The translations under genes were made by a program, and so were the position numbers. Shown one piece after another: positions 55,301-62,700 of a stretch of 64,000 bases of DNA; position 1 is the stretch's first letter; the number at the start of each line of letters is the position of its first letter. The stretch is taken from contig OZ254962.1 of the NCBI GenBank assembly GCA_965276005.1, positions 2,294,001 to 2,358,000 on the forward strand, in the 5' to 3' direction. A model generated the notes under the pieces. It was not told where the DNA came from. It was given only the letters and a program-made list of their open reading frames with translations, and did no database searches. Source of the DNA: G965232465 sp965276005 (GTDB taxonomy: Bacteria; Pseudomonadota; Alphaproteobacteria; JAQWUY01).

Positions 55301-55539
55301 GGTTGGTTAAAGTTTACCGTATTGCCCTTGCCGACAGAAAAGCTTTGCCAATCGATAACCGCTTTATCCGATTGCTGATTTATGTTTAGGGTATTGCCCG
55401 TATACTGGATACCAGCCGATCCCTGCTGGACTGTACCGCCTTGTGGTAGGTCCGCCGCAAAAATCGCCCCACTGGCACATAGGGAAGACACCGTTAATAA
55501 TGCAAACTTAATAGATTTTTTACTTACTGTTTTGATCAT
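43315..55539 (-). CDS. Exo3: giant TPS-type exoprotein rich in YDG/MBG repeats
   Basis: A 4074-residue protein, the largest here. The signal peptide ends at SGAIFA (residue 28); the TPS domain (about 30-265) has NPNG at 112-115. Six FG-GAP repeats (about 546-966) and a beta-helix-like part follow. About 21 YDG/MBG-type beta units (about 1260-3830) alternate forms such as RVLVLDTNELTLSDRAYDGT and KKELTITPTLSAKTYD; these usually form a long stalk. A Gly/Ala-rich hydrophobic run (about 3855-3960) precedes the shared C-terminal domain (to 4074), ending APA as in Exo1. AAGGAT precedes the ATG. The start overlaps the stop of a small upstream ORF that holds a C19 tract, so expression may be phase variable. 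Two sets of near-identical internal duplications exist. Confidence 0.85.
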   Translation of the reverse strand: MIKTVSKKSIKFALLTVSSLCASGAIFAADLPQGGTVQQGSAGIQYTGNTLNINQQSDKAVIDWQSFSVGKGNTVNFNQPDSDSATLNRVTGDMTSEIAGQINANGSVFLVNPNGILITKDGVIDTGNFVASTLDIDNNDFLNGDTTFTKSGNNGVVDNQGRIAVDDGGFVALLGGAVKNDGTIRALVGKVGFAGGEKIVMSFGNNDFLRVEVPTDTWDTLTDSQGNKVAATLDLGGKIDSRGGFIDITVADASDILRQTISIDGIVSANTVSSQDGVISISGGSLGITGNSRITADADYGTAGTITIDTDTIDSSGTVSAVAQNGSGGTIKVSLQHGAILNSGTRFDVSGRTAGGSLSFIGGLGKQGTKVLGSADFKANSTDGTGGTIDISNKGGLVGLFSGTLSAAGKTQGGRIRLGGGFQGGAYNPKNSQLDKKTQDLFVTRWADNTALVRAGKTSLGTGVHIDVTATAGTGGTAILWADHTTNNYARIDATGSTGGGAVEISAKKTVESFGLERVKADNGVILLDPKDIITGVGGWGSALGQAKKIAHGVTVSGSSFSLDDEDTFGRSVSLSNDGTKLAVSAAGDDGADNNREYGAVYLFTVDGIGDSYGNTITQTKKLAHGTAISGKSISLSGNDGFGRGVSLSSDGSKLAVGTPGDNDNNDPGNDTQHGAVYLYTITNWATPTIKETKKITARSVGSTNSYGNFGHSVSLSDDGSLLAVGATQDSGFKSDGSSGTDRGAVYLFHISGAWDTVTKTRKIAHDERSSRPAEIHHVALGDSATFAESVSISKDGKYLAVGSKHTSGAGDFNDAKGSVHLFSLTGSGNTWGKANNAIKKERVIEHGTLLKSGSVALANNEHFGKSVSLNGDGTKLAVGASKTNGGRVYLYTLSPKDASNEWAKTITEVIKIDNNHANFSLKSGDNFGASVSLSDDGTKLAVGASGDETGGSSRGAVYLTSVPITVNASGWKTVLNTGANLKIVASNDITINDKIDTSGESDNTNGKLTFIAGRSVIINEDVKIKGGLEITANYTGGDISNGNSGASVGNIDGKLTVADRDTGKAEIKVAIGKTISAGDKDLIIKMQTGNGNVDAKKQTGKITVWRADGKQVSIIHAGTGADANNESEIVIRNDAGTDGEIKSTGDLKTGDIGIELVAEKFTNNNGNAALALNLADSDGNGNGRYLIWTKTPVDNTIVKSGSPLIAYNFAQFNRKHDKSTSFYSNTVGISSPNSNLTNKSGFIYSINPALGFTATVSDANKKTKVYDGNSGNAPAVTLNNSDYAFKDSTVDSLKFKVGGFVDTFVANDPKTFRNFQATVSGNVTGKFYNNAGNAEQSNAGNNLKIRYTGFTVTYKDGNDKPVYGLTNPTYAETSGASITKRKLYLDISELQVKGEYTNTVGKQYFNNDTIAYVKAKEDTGETDSDKHLGFDQKNTPTDGFMIKGDDVALKIDKGAFKIDNKSASSNQSVADRQVSINDGSKITLDTSKSDSGNYELYLKNGVAGASGDTKLDDKVISGNISGLKAIVLKRILVLDKDELTVTGRTYNGTDSITVAKKTSGSPDGFVAGNNNGQGVVSGAAVTLTITSGAFKLTSANANATQGIKIADISKLTISDTANYVLHVKNADKSDAAEAAANNIKVTGLTANIAPRVLVLDTNELTLSDRAYDGTKKATVTVKGGGANGDGFVNEAGNKGVVSGETVTLNIDNSSAEANRSFVYTTTADADESTAQLIKIAKASTLTLTPNKGAAANYVLHVTDNSDSGVKIKADGITVKDLKSKIMKKELTVSATLDAHKVYDSTTVVNIASSSITGWENSEGSATVNDHITTNLSATADNEHAGKTRTVSFSNMTLKTGNISGGGKYSNYKLAKAKLANKTNYEIKKRKLYLDISELQVKGEYTNTVGKQYFNNDTIAYVEAKEGTGETDSNKHLGFDQKNTPTDGFMIKGDDVALKIDKGAFKIDNKSASSNQSVADRQVSIKDGSKITLDTSKSDSGNYELYLKNGVAGASGDTKLDDKVISGNISGLKAIVLKRILVLDKDELTVTGRTYDGTDSITVAKKTSGSPDGFVAGNSNGQGVVSGAAVTLTITSGAFKLTSANANATQGIKIADINKLTISDTTNYVLHVKNADKSDAAEAAANNIKVTGLTANIAARVLVLDTNELILSDRAYDGTKKATVTVKGGGANGDGFVNKAGNKGVVSGETVTLNIDNSSAEANRSFVYTTTADADESTAQLIKIAKASTLTLTPNKGAAANYVLHVTDNSDSGVKIKADGITVKDLKSKIMKKELTITPTLSAKTYDKTKDVSIASTSITGWVGNDKYKSGSSGAEEDISSAFAGTLKATADNQNAGISNRTVSFSGLTGMNTNKAKYANYKLKSTPVAAITGFTISKRVLVLNTGKLTFSDRAYDGTKTATVTVTDGKDAFVTAAGNKGVVSGETIVLKINNTGAPGARSFVYANTANANESTAQQIKIDKASTLELKVGSIGGAAATNYVLHVKNADKSDAAEAAANNIKVTNLKSKITKKELTITPTLSAKTYDKTKDVSIASTSITGWVGNDKYKIGSSGAEEDISSAFAGTLKATADNQNAGISNRTVSFSGLTGMNTNKAKYANYKLKSTPVAAITGFTISKRVLVLNTGKLTFSDRAYDGTKTATVTVTDGKDAFVTAAGNKGVVSGETIVLKINNTGAPGARSFVYANTANANESTAQQIKIDKASTLELKVGSVGGAAATNYVLHVKNADKSDAAEAAANNIKVTNLKSKITKKELTITPTLSAKTYDKTKDVSIASTSISGWVGNDKYKSGSSGAEEDVSSAFAGTLKATADNQNAGISNRTVSFSGLTGMNTNKAKYTNYKLKSTPVAAITGFTISKRVLVLNTGKLTFSDRAYDGTKTATVTVTDGKDAFVTAAGNKGVVSGETIVLKINNTGAPGARSFVYANTANANESTAQQIKIDKASTLELKVGSIGGAAASNYVLHVKDADDSNKEKLAADGIKVTNLKSKITKKELTITPTLSAKTYDKTKDVSIASTSISGWIGNDKYKSGPSSAEEDISSAFAGTLKATADNQNAGISNRTVSFSGLTGMNTNKAKYANYKLKSTPVAAITGFTISKRALRLKIDELKVTHIYDGTTNATVSVNSSGDGFSFTSDAVVGSSGHGKILGDTVKLTFTGNTAFKFNSSNVTTGKNNQLSVNDISKISVGNPNYKLQVPTSSSAWADAKDQAVYNFKADISQRILILDVTELTLANREYDGTQQATVTVNTSSDSGKGDGFKANNSDNTGVVGTGANKDDVTLKIDNSGTVGNRSFKYKTTKNANESTAQQIVLDKKSTFDLDGTDKGNYKLQLIKKSDSKAVDITDASVTTGFEIKGLQSKIMKKGLTITATGTSRPYDGTKNVTFTNAKISGWVTLGNEQYQNNDDSNPLEDTDSALKDGLIAVAEKKDVGTTKVVFSGTLKSGGSSKKYDNYKISSLPTNLSNFQITKRKLYLKIDDLHVKGKDSKDDEQIYDGKAEADLQVKSGRGFNTSGKNGAVSVDANKSALELVIGAGAFKFKGDKSDAGGPYDVFYDDATQLTLKGTSKGNYELVLSDGKALKDASGDVKKSDGKTIQGTIKPRVLKLAGGDLVAALREYNGDTDVSVTKGSNKTGFAAADATTGLVSGKSVSLDIQSDAFTYVNADVNTVGDKKKAIRIKNVNKLKLSGNNSSNYVLKMADGSDLSTSVDVAGLKGIINPKIVTLKIADLMAEREFKANDKTAPLKLKTGDNITGVNGALASEPLKLKIDSGAAEYDSPDVGDKKKVYITDPDKFSLISNASGVSKFKTSNYKLQLTTSDPLAKNALLPALTGKIVSAGNNDNDAGGGGGGAGAGAAVVVAAGAGVAVAMTGGAAAAAGAAAAGAAGAAGAGAAAGAGAAGAAGAAGGAAGAAGGAAGAAGGAAGGAGAAGGAGGAGGGLGIPLGSIQNIFTTGIYAHLSGIDMRAISHPLDIQQPTQQPTQHTLTSVFKPKQKTQITYKAKIHRTYDMAFLAHNIKAQKVVPMYEIDDDLYETIKQIFVQQSAPTDKTASANTTDNAPA
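46196..48673 (-). repeat. 720-bp near-identical tandem repeats inside Exo3
   Basis: The segment beginning CGTTTGCTAATCGTAAAGCC recurs at 46196, 46916, 47636 and 48356, a constant 720 bp (240 codons). Three copies are nearly full length and the fourth breaks off near 48673. Copies differ at scattered single bases; the first also differs over a roughly 45-bp stretch. Each unit encodes one RVLVLNTGKLTFSDRAYDGT domain plus one KKELTITPTLSAKTYD domain. Confidence 0.9.
48671..51405 (-). repeat. 1.2-kb duplication with 1512-bp spacing inside Exo3
   Basis: About 48671-49893 is repeated almost base for base at about 50183-51405, exactly 1512 bp (504 codons) away. The boundary is sharp: after CTTGCGTTT the copies diverge (49890s against 51400s). 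Each copy encodes three YDG-type units, beginning KRKLYLDISELQVKGEYTNT on the minus strand. Confidence 0.9.
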
Positions 55540-55817
55540 TTCTTTATATCCTTCATAAAATGTAGTACGAAAATTAGGAATAGATTACTAAGAGCACCTG
55601 TTATCGAGAATGATGACAGACGACAAAAACGCTTAGTAGATAGGGAAAAACATAAAATCGGAGGGGGGGGGGGGGGGGGGGTATATACCATGTCAGACCC
55701 TACACGCCCCCACTCACACGCAAGCACCGTTAGGATATGCACTGTACGCCCACGCACGCACCGCTGCAGTGTACGCAAAGCTGCAAACATCGCCATAAAA
55801 GTGACATATTTTTTCAT
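55536..55817 (-). CDS. Small leader ORF with a poly-C tract, translationally coupled to Exo3
   Basis: A 93-residue ORF with an AAGGA ribosome site before its ATG. It begins MKKYVTFMAMFAA, signal-peptide-like, and contains seven prolines encoded by a run of 19 Cs (55663-55681). The TGA at 55536-55538 overlaps the Exo3 ATG at 55537-55539 (ATGA), and the Exo3 ribosome site lies in its last codons. In the other two tract phases the frame ends early: at TAA after 10 codons or at TAA after about 21 codons past the tract. Only the present length mod 3 brings ribosomes to the Exo3 start. No homologue recognised; it may serve only as a switch. Confidence 0.6.
   Translation of the reverse strand: MKKYVTFMAMFAALRTLQRCVRGRTVHILTVLACEWGRVGSDMVYTPPPPPPPILCFSLSTKRFCRLSSFSITGALSNLFLIFVLHFMKDIKK
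55663..55681. repeat. Homopolymer tract, G19 on + (C19 on the coding strand)
   Basis: Nineteen consecutive Gs. Tracts this long are slipped-strand hot spots and are the classic basis of contingency loci in other bacteria. It lies 124 nt upstream of the Exo3 start, inside the leader ORF and downstream of the candidate promoter, so it would act on translation rather than promoter spacing. The exact length may vary within the population or be misread by sequencing. Confidence 0.9.
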
Positions 55818-55853
55818 TCGATCTTCAGTCCTTCTCTAAACTTGTCGGTTACA

Positions 55854-55881
55854 AATATAACTCTAAAACACCTAGAGTCAA
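55854..55881 (-). promoter_or_regulatory. Candidate promoter of the leader-Exo3 operon with an internal inverted repeat
   Basis: Minus strand: TTGACT (55881-55876), 16-base spacer, TATATT (55859-55854). The start would fall near 55847, about 30 nt before the leader ATG. An inverted repeat CTCTA/TAGAG (55861-55877) fills the spacer and could be an operator. Confidence 0.5.
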
Positions 55882-56040
55882 TAATAAAAATTAAAAAATA
55901 TCAGATATAATATTCAGAAAAAGTACATAAAAAAAACAAAGCTATTTTTTTACATAACAGATTGTAAAGTGTACCTAAAGAAAACCTAAACAGGAAAAAA
56001 TACACTATACAAGATATACCATATAAGAAAAACTAGGATA

Positions 56041-56116
56041 AACCGCCAGAACGGCAGCGAACCACCAGAACAGCAGCGAACCGCCAGAAAGGCAACGAAC
56101 CGCCAGAACGGCGACC
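56041..56116. repeat. Four tandem 19-bp repeats (iteron-like)
   Basis: Units start at 56041, 56060, 56079 and 56098 with consensus AACCGCCAGAACGGCAGCG; each differs from it at up to three bases. The unit is GC-rich inside an AT-rich region. The GCC/GGC arms are not preserved by paired changes, so a folded RNA is unlikely; protein binding sites are more plausible. The period is not a multiple of three, so it is not coding. Confidence 0.85.
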
Positions 56117-56779
56117 CTGTGTGTTTATAACAGACAAGATATAGCAATGCAAGAGAAAAATTGTAAAAAAATCGATTTTTTTTGTAAGTCATTGAAAACA
56201 TGGATATATATATGATTTTTTTAAAAAATGGGTGGGAAACAGAAAATATTGTGCCAATGGGATAGTCGTTTTTGTGTTTTTGGGGACTGTTTTACAACCG
56301 ATCGACCCCCTCATACCCGAAGGTAACATGGCACCGAAATAAGTATATATGTTAGGCAGTTATATCCGCCCCTAAACTCTAATACTGAGAGCGGTTATGT
56401 TTTGATATACCTTAAATTGTAACGAGATTTCTATAATACAACTCATTTTAGAATAAAATATATAATGCGTTTGATATATTTTTATTAGAAATATATAAAG
56501 AGCTGGTTACAACCCGTATACACCCTGAGAAAAAACTGTCTATTTTCTGTAACTTTTTGAAAAAATATTTAGGGTCTTGTGGGGGTATTTGTTACCAGAA
56601 AATCAAAAAAAAAAAAATAGGACGGGCAACAACAATAAAATATATATGTTATATTATTATGATATACACATAAATTTTTTTATATATTGGTACTATTTTT
56701 GTTGTATACCGTCATTTTTTATGTTATGTTTATATACAGATGGCTAGATCAAAACTGAATAACAAAAGGAATTGTGATT

Positions 56780-59700
56780 ATGTATAATAAATCTGTAAGG
56801 TTTGCCTTGTTGGCTGTGTCTTCGTTATATGCCAGTAAAATGGCGTTTGCGGCGGATTTGCCACAAGGGGGAGCGGTGCAAACGGGTGCTGTTGATATGC
56901 ACTATAGCGGCGACACTCTAAATATTGACCAAAGCACGGATAAAGCGATTATCAGCTGGAAAGATTTTTCTGTAGGCAAGGGCAATACGGTAAATTTCAA
57001 TCAGCCGGCTAGCGATTCGGCAACCTTAAATCGTGTAACGGGGGATTTGACTTCTGAGATTTCTGGGCGGATTAACAGTAACGGCAGCGTGTTTTTGATT
57101 AACCCCAACGGTATCATGATTACCAAACACGGGGTTGTCGACACGGGCAATTTTGTTGCCTCGACTCTCGACATAGACAACAACGATTTTTTGAATGGCG
57201 ATTATACTTTTACCAAAAGCGGCACCAATGGGGTTGTTGCCAATCGGGGGGCTATTTCGGTCGATGATGGTGGTTTTGTGGCGTTGCTGGGCGGGGCGGT
57301 CAAAAATGACGGTACTGTTCGGGCCCTTGTCGGTAAAGTGGGCTTTGGCGGCGGCGAAAAGATCGTTATGTCATTTGGCGATAACGATTTCTTGCGGGTC
57401 GAAGTGCCTACGGACACATGGGATAAACTCATCGATTCGCAAGGCAATAAGGTTTCTGCTACGCTGGATTTGGGCGGAAAAATCGAATCACGGGGCGGTT
57501 TTGTCGACATAACCGTTGCCGATGCCTCCGATATTTTACGACAGACTATTTCCATCGATGGCATTGTATCGGCAAATACTGTGTCCTCGACAAACGGGGT
57601 CATATCGATTAGCGGTGGCACTCTGGGCATTACCGACAATGGGCGAATCACTGCCGATGCCGATTACGGCAACGCCGGGCGTATAAATGTGGCGGTGCAA
57701 TCGTTAAATGTATCGGGCATGGTGTCCGCCGCCGCCCAAACCGGCAACGGCGGTACCGTCAATATATCGTTGCGACAGGGGGCAAGCCTCAGTCGAGGGG
57801 CGGTGTTCGATGTCAGCGGTACACAGGGCGGGCAAGTGTCGCTTGTGGGCGGATTGTCCAGCGATAAACCCTATAAAGTGGTCGGCAGCGGCGATTTTAT
57901 CGCCGATGGCAGCAACGGCAACGGCGGGTATATCGATATATCCAGTAAAAACGGCTTGGTCGGGCTGTTTTCCGGCAAGGTGTCGGCAACGGGTACCACT
58001 CGAGGCGGTCGTGTCCGTATCGGTGGGGCGTTTCAAGGCGGTACATACAACGCCAAAACCAGCCGGCTTAACCAAAAAACACAAGATTTATTTGTAACCC
58101 GTTGGGCGGATACCAGCACCGTTGCAAGTGCCGGCAAAACTTCGCTGGGTACGGGCATGGCTGTCGATGTGTCGTCCGAATCAGGGGCGGGGGGAACCGT
58201 TGTGTTGTGGGCGGATCACACTATGAACAACTACGCCCAAATTACCGCAACCGGTGGCACTAATGGCGGTGCTGTGGAAATATCCGGCAAAAAGAAAGTC
58301 GACAGCTTCGGTCTAAAACGGGTGGAAGCCGGCAATGGGGTGATTCTACTCGACCCGAAAAATGTAAATGTCAGCCGGTTTTTTGACGGGCTATCACAGG
58401 CAAAACGCATCATGTCGATGACACCGTTTGCCGGCTTTGCATTGGACTTAGCCGATAACGATAACTTTGGGGCGGCGGTTGCCCTCAGCGAAGATGGTAC
58501 CCGATTGGCAGTAGGGGCACCGGGCAATGACGGTGCCGTGTATTTACTTAACATTGGCGGGCAGGGATCGAAGTGGGGTATGTCGCTATCATACCGTAAT
58601 AAAATAACCATCGGCAAGCTGAGTGGTAACAAATTCGGGGCGGCTGTTGCGTTTAATGACGATGGTACCAAGTTGGCGGTGGGTATGCCCTATAGCGGTT
58701 CCAGAAATAATGCCAGAGGGCGGGTGTATTTGTATGCTATCGGTGGTGATGGCGACCGCTGGGGCACAAGCTTCAACAAAAATACCTACATAGCCACTCA
58801 AGGCACAGGGTATTTTGGCACTGGTGTCGCCCTGAGCGATGACGGTACCAAATTGGCAATCGGCGAAAAAGGCAATACGGTTAATAGAGTAGACGGTGCC
58901 GGATCGGTTTGGCTGTATGTGTTGTCGGGCGATGGCAACGCATGGGGGGCGACTGTGCGTGATGCCGATGGTAGATGGACGACCAATTGCACACGCACGG
59001 CACATATTTCACACAACACCGGCGATTCGTCCCTTGCGTTGCAATCGTATGATGGCTTTGGTACCTCCGTTGCCTTAAGTGGCGATGGGTCGAGGCTGGC
59101 GGTAGGGGCAGAGGGTGATGACACAGCAGCACAGGGGGTAACCCCTGAGAGTTCGACAGGGGCGGTGTATCTGTTTAATATAGGCAAGGATCCCAACGAT
59201 GATGACAGCACATGGGGGGACAGTGTTAGCAAAACGCTTAAAATTCGCAATGGTACGCCTATTACATTTAGTCGCTCCGGTAGTAACCCCGTACAATGTT
59301 CCAACAATTATTGTGGTCTTACACTTGTCAAAGACGGTAATTTTGGCAGAAGCGTAGCACTCAGTGATGACGGTAGCAGACTAGCAGTGGGTGGCGGATT
59401 TTCATCGGGTCAAGATGCTGGAGCGGGACGGGTGTATTTCATGCAGGTAAAAGATAATGGCGATGAGGTGGATTTGGCTCGGGTATATTCTACTGGCAAT
59501 TTTGGGTTGCAGCTGTCCGGCGGGGATAGTTTTGGGGCGGCGTTGGCGTTCAATGCGGACGGGACGCAACTGGCGATCGGGGCAACCGGCGACGATTCAG
59601 GCGGCAGCAACCGAGGAGCGGTGTATTTGAAAAATATAGATGGATGGGATTTTACCATACAGCGAATCATAACCCATCAACAACAAGCCAATATAACCAG

Positions 59701-62700
59701 CGTAAAAGATACACAAAACAGACGGAGAGGTTATATACCTTTTATGTTTGGGACGAGTGTAGCACTCAGCGGTGATGGCAACAAATTAGCAGTGGGTGCC
59801 AGAAATAGTTACGACGGCAAAGGGGCGGTGTATCTGTTTGAAATAAACAAACATACCAGCGTTTGGGGATATGATGTGTTGTACACAAACCGTATTGGTG
59901 ACGGCGATGGGGTATCCCTTGCAAATGACAGTGATGCAGGGTTTGGCGTATCCGTTGCCCTCAGCGATGATGGGACAAAATTGGCGGTTGGTGCCACCGA
60001 TCACTACAACGATAAAGGGGTCGTGCATTTGTTTACCATCGGCGGATCCCGATGGGGCAATAAAGTACGCCAAACAGCAAAGATTAACAAAAACACCGTC
60101 ATCGATGCGGGTAACAATAAACTGTCCTTAGCGGAGAATGATTTTTTTGGCATGGATGTTGCCCTCAGCAACGATGGCAACACACTAGCCGTTGGTGCCA
60201 GTGGTGACGGTCAAGGGGCGGTATATGTGTTTACCGTTGCCGGCGGCACATGGGGCGGTAAAATTACCCAAAAGGTAAAGCTTAAAAAAGATGCTAAGGA
60301 AATACATGTTAAAAACGATGCATCGACAACCACTTTGTCGCTCAGTGAAAATTTCAAGACAAATGCAAACTTTGGGACGAGTGTTGCCCTCAGTGGCGAT
60401 GGATCGAAACTAGCCGCTGGGGCGACAACCGGTAGAGTAGGGGACAAGGACGGGGCGGGTGCCATGTATCTGTTTCCTATTAATGGTGCCACAGTTGGCT
60501 CTGTTACACCTGTTTACATAAATAGTGTAGGACTTCTCGATTTTTTTGGCGTTGCAGCCGATCTGAGTGACGATGGGAAAAAACTGGCGGTAGGTGCCAC
60601 CGGCGACGACGGAAATAGTGGTTACAATCAAGGGGCAGTATATTTGTTCGAAATCGGCGGCAGCGGCAATACATGGGGAAGCAGTACAAACTTGCGTGCC
60701 AAAATCAGCAGTAATTCTAACGATGTATATGTGGCGTTGTCGACCGCTGATAGCTTCGGAGGTGCCGTTGCCCTAAGTGGCGATGGCAGCAGATTGGTGG
60801 TGGGTGCCGATCAAGACGATTCCAGTGGCTATGATGTGCGTTCTATTGAGGACGGGGTAAACGCCTACAATTCGGGGGCGGTGTATATGTTTACCATCGG
60901 CGGCAGCACATGGGGAGCACAAATACAACAAACCAATAAAATATTTCACAAAAAAAATCTATCCCTCACCCTTAACGAAGGATTTGGCGGAGCTGTTGCC
61001 CTTAGCGATGACGGGACAAAAATGGCGGTCGGTGCCGAATTTAACGACACCGGCGGTGAAAACCGGGGGGCGGTGTACTTGTTCCAACTCAGCGGCGGCG
61101 ATGCTTTTGGCAGAACCCTATATTACACCGCAAAGATTGCCCACGGCAATGGGGTAACCTTGTCAAATACCGACAGATTCGGCGAATCCGTAGCCCTAAC
61201 CAACGATGGCAGCAAGTTGCTTGTCGGTGCTTCGTATGACGATACACACGGTACCAATTATGGGGCGGTATACCTGTTAAGCTTAGGGGGCAGTAATTGG
61301 GGTGTCGATGTGGCACAGCTGCACAAACTCAGTTCCCAAACCAACGGACACTTCGGATCATCGGTTGCCATCAGTGGCGATGGCACAAAAGTGGCGATAG
61401 GTGTGCCTTATGACGACTCTAAGGCATACAATCGAGGGGTTGTCAAACTGTACACCGTTGGTGTGAGTGCCGACGACAACGGTAATGATGTCTATACATT
61501 TAGCCCTCAAGGCACATATGGGCATGGGGACAATGTGGGGGTTTCGTCTGATGAACTATCGTTACAGAGCGGAGAACAATTTGGCGAATCGGTGGCACTC
61601 AGCGACGATGGCAGCAAACTAGCGGTCGGTGCCTTAGGACGGGACGGATATAAAGGCAGAGTATACCTGTTTACCATAGGGACAGCGGGAGACAGCAGCT
61701 GGAATCAACCGTTAGTGGTGCGTACAAACACCATCGAATCGGGCGTTGCCGGTATTTCTTTATCAGATGATGATCACTTTGGTGGCTCTGTTGCTCTGAG
61801 TAATGATGGTACAAGATTGGCAATCGGTGCTTGGGGCGAAAATGCAGTCAACAAGTGGAATACCGGTGCCGTATATGTGCTGAGTGTGGGCGGCAACACA
61901 TGGGGCAGTACCGTTACACAAGACCGCAAAATTGCCGACAATTCAGGGATTTCACTACCAAATTCAAACGCTCGATTCGGACACGGAGTCGCCTTGACCG
62001 GCGATGGGCGAATACTAGCGGTCGGGGTGTCCAGACTCAACGGTAAGGTCGACAATGAAGGGGGCGTGTTTTTGCTCGACTTATTGGAGGAAAACAACAG
62101 ACTCATCGGTCAAAAACTGCAAGGCGACACCGACATAGAGCTTGTTGCCAACAACGATATTTCTGTAAGTAGCGATATAATCACTACGCAGGGTACGGGG
62201 AAATTGACCCTAATCGCCGGGCGGTCGATCACCATCAATGCCAATGTAAAAATTAAAGGCGGACTGAAAATAATCGCCAACGACAACAGCGATAAAGTCG
62301 ACGAAAACGAACGGGACACAGGACAAGCAAAAATTACCGTTGCCCAAGGTAAAACCCTATCGGGGGGCAATGAAGATGTGCTTATCAAAATGCTAGCGGG
62401 TAAAAGCGGTGCGGATGCCAACAAAACACAAGCCGGTAAAATCACCCTGTGGAAAGTGGACGGCAAACGGGTCAGTATCGTCCACATGAAACCCACAGCC
62501 ACAGGCAATACCCCATCGGAGTCCGGCATTGTTATATTGACAGGTGGAAAAATAAAAGCCACAGGCGACCACAACGAGGGCGTCGTTGCCATCGAACTCA
62601 AAGCAGACACATTTACCAATCGAGCGGACAGTGCCGTCCTGTCCATCGATGACAACAGTGACGATGGCGAAAAAGGGCGGTACTTGGTGTGGACAAAAAC

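Larger units (their letters stand above)
55818..56779. other. AT-rich divergent region between Exo3 and Exo4
   Basis: 962 nt, the most AT-rich stretch in the window, with no supported gene. It contains the leader-Exo3 promoter, four 19-bp tandem repeats (56041-56116), a run of 13 As (56605-56617) and many short palindromes. An open frame at 55986-56201 on the minus strand has no ribosome site. I could not settle on a promoter for Exo4. Confidence 0.55.

Noticed and set aside
56041..56116. Possible CRISPR array
   Set aside because: Units are contiguous with no spacers, only 19 bp long, and no cas gene is present.
55986..56201. Minus-strand ORF of 71 codons with hydrophobic content
   Set aside because: No ribosome site; it spans the 19-bp repeats, whose period is not a multiple of three. 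AT-rich DNA easily gives such hydrophobic frames.
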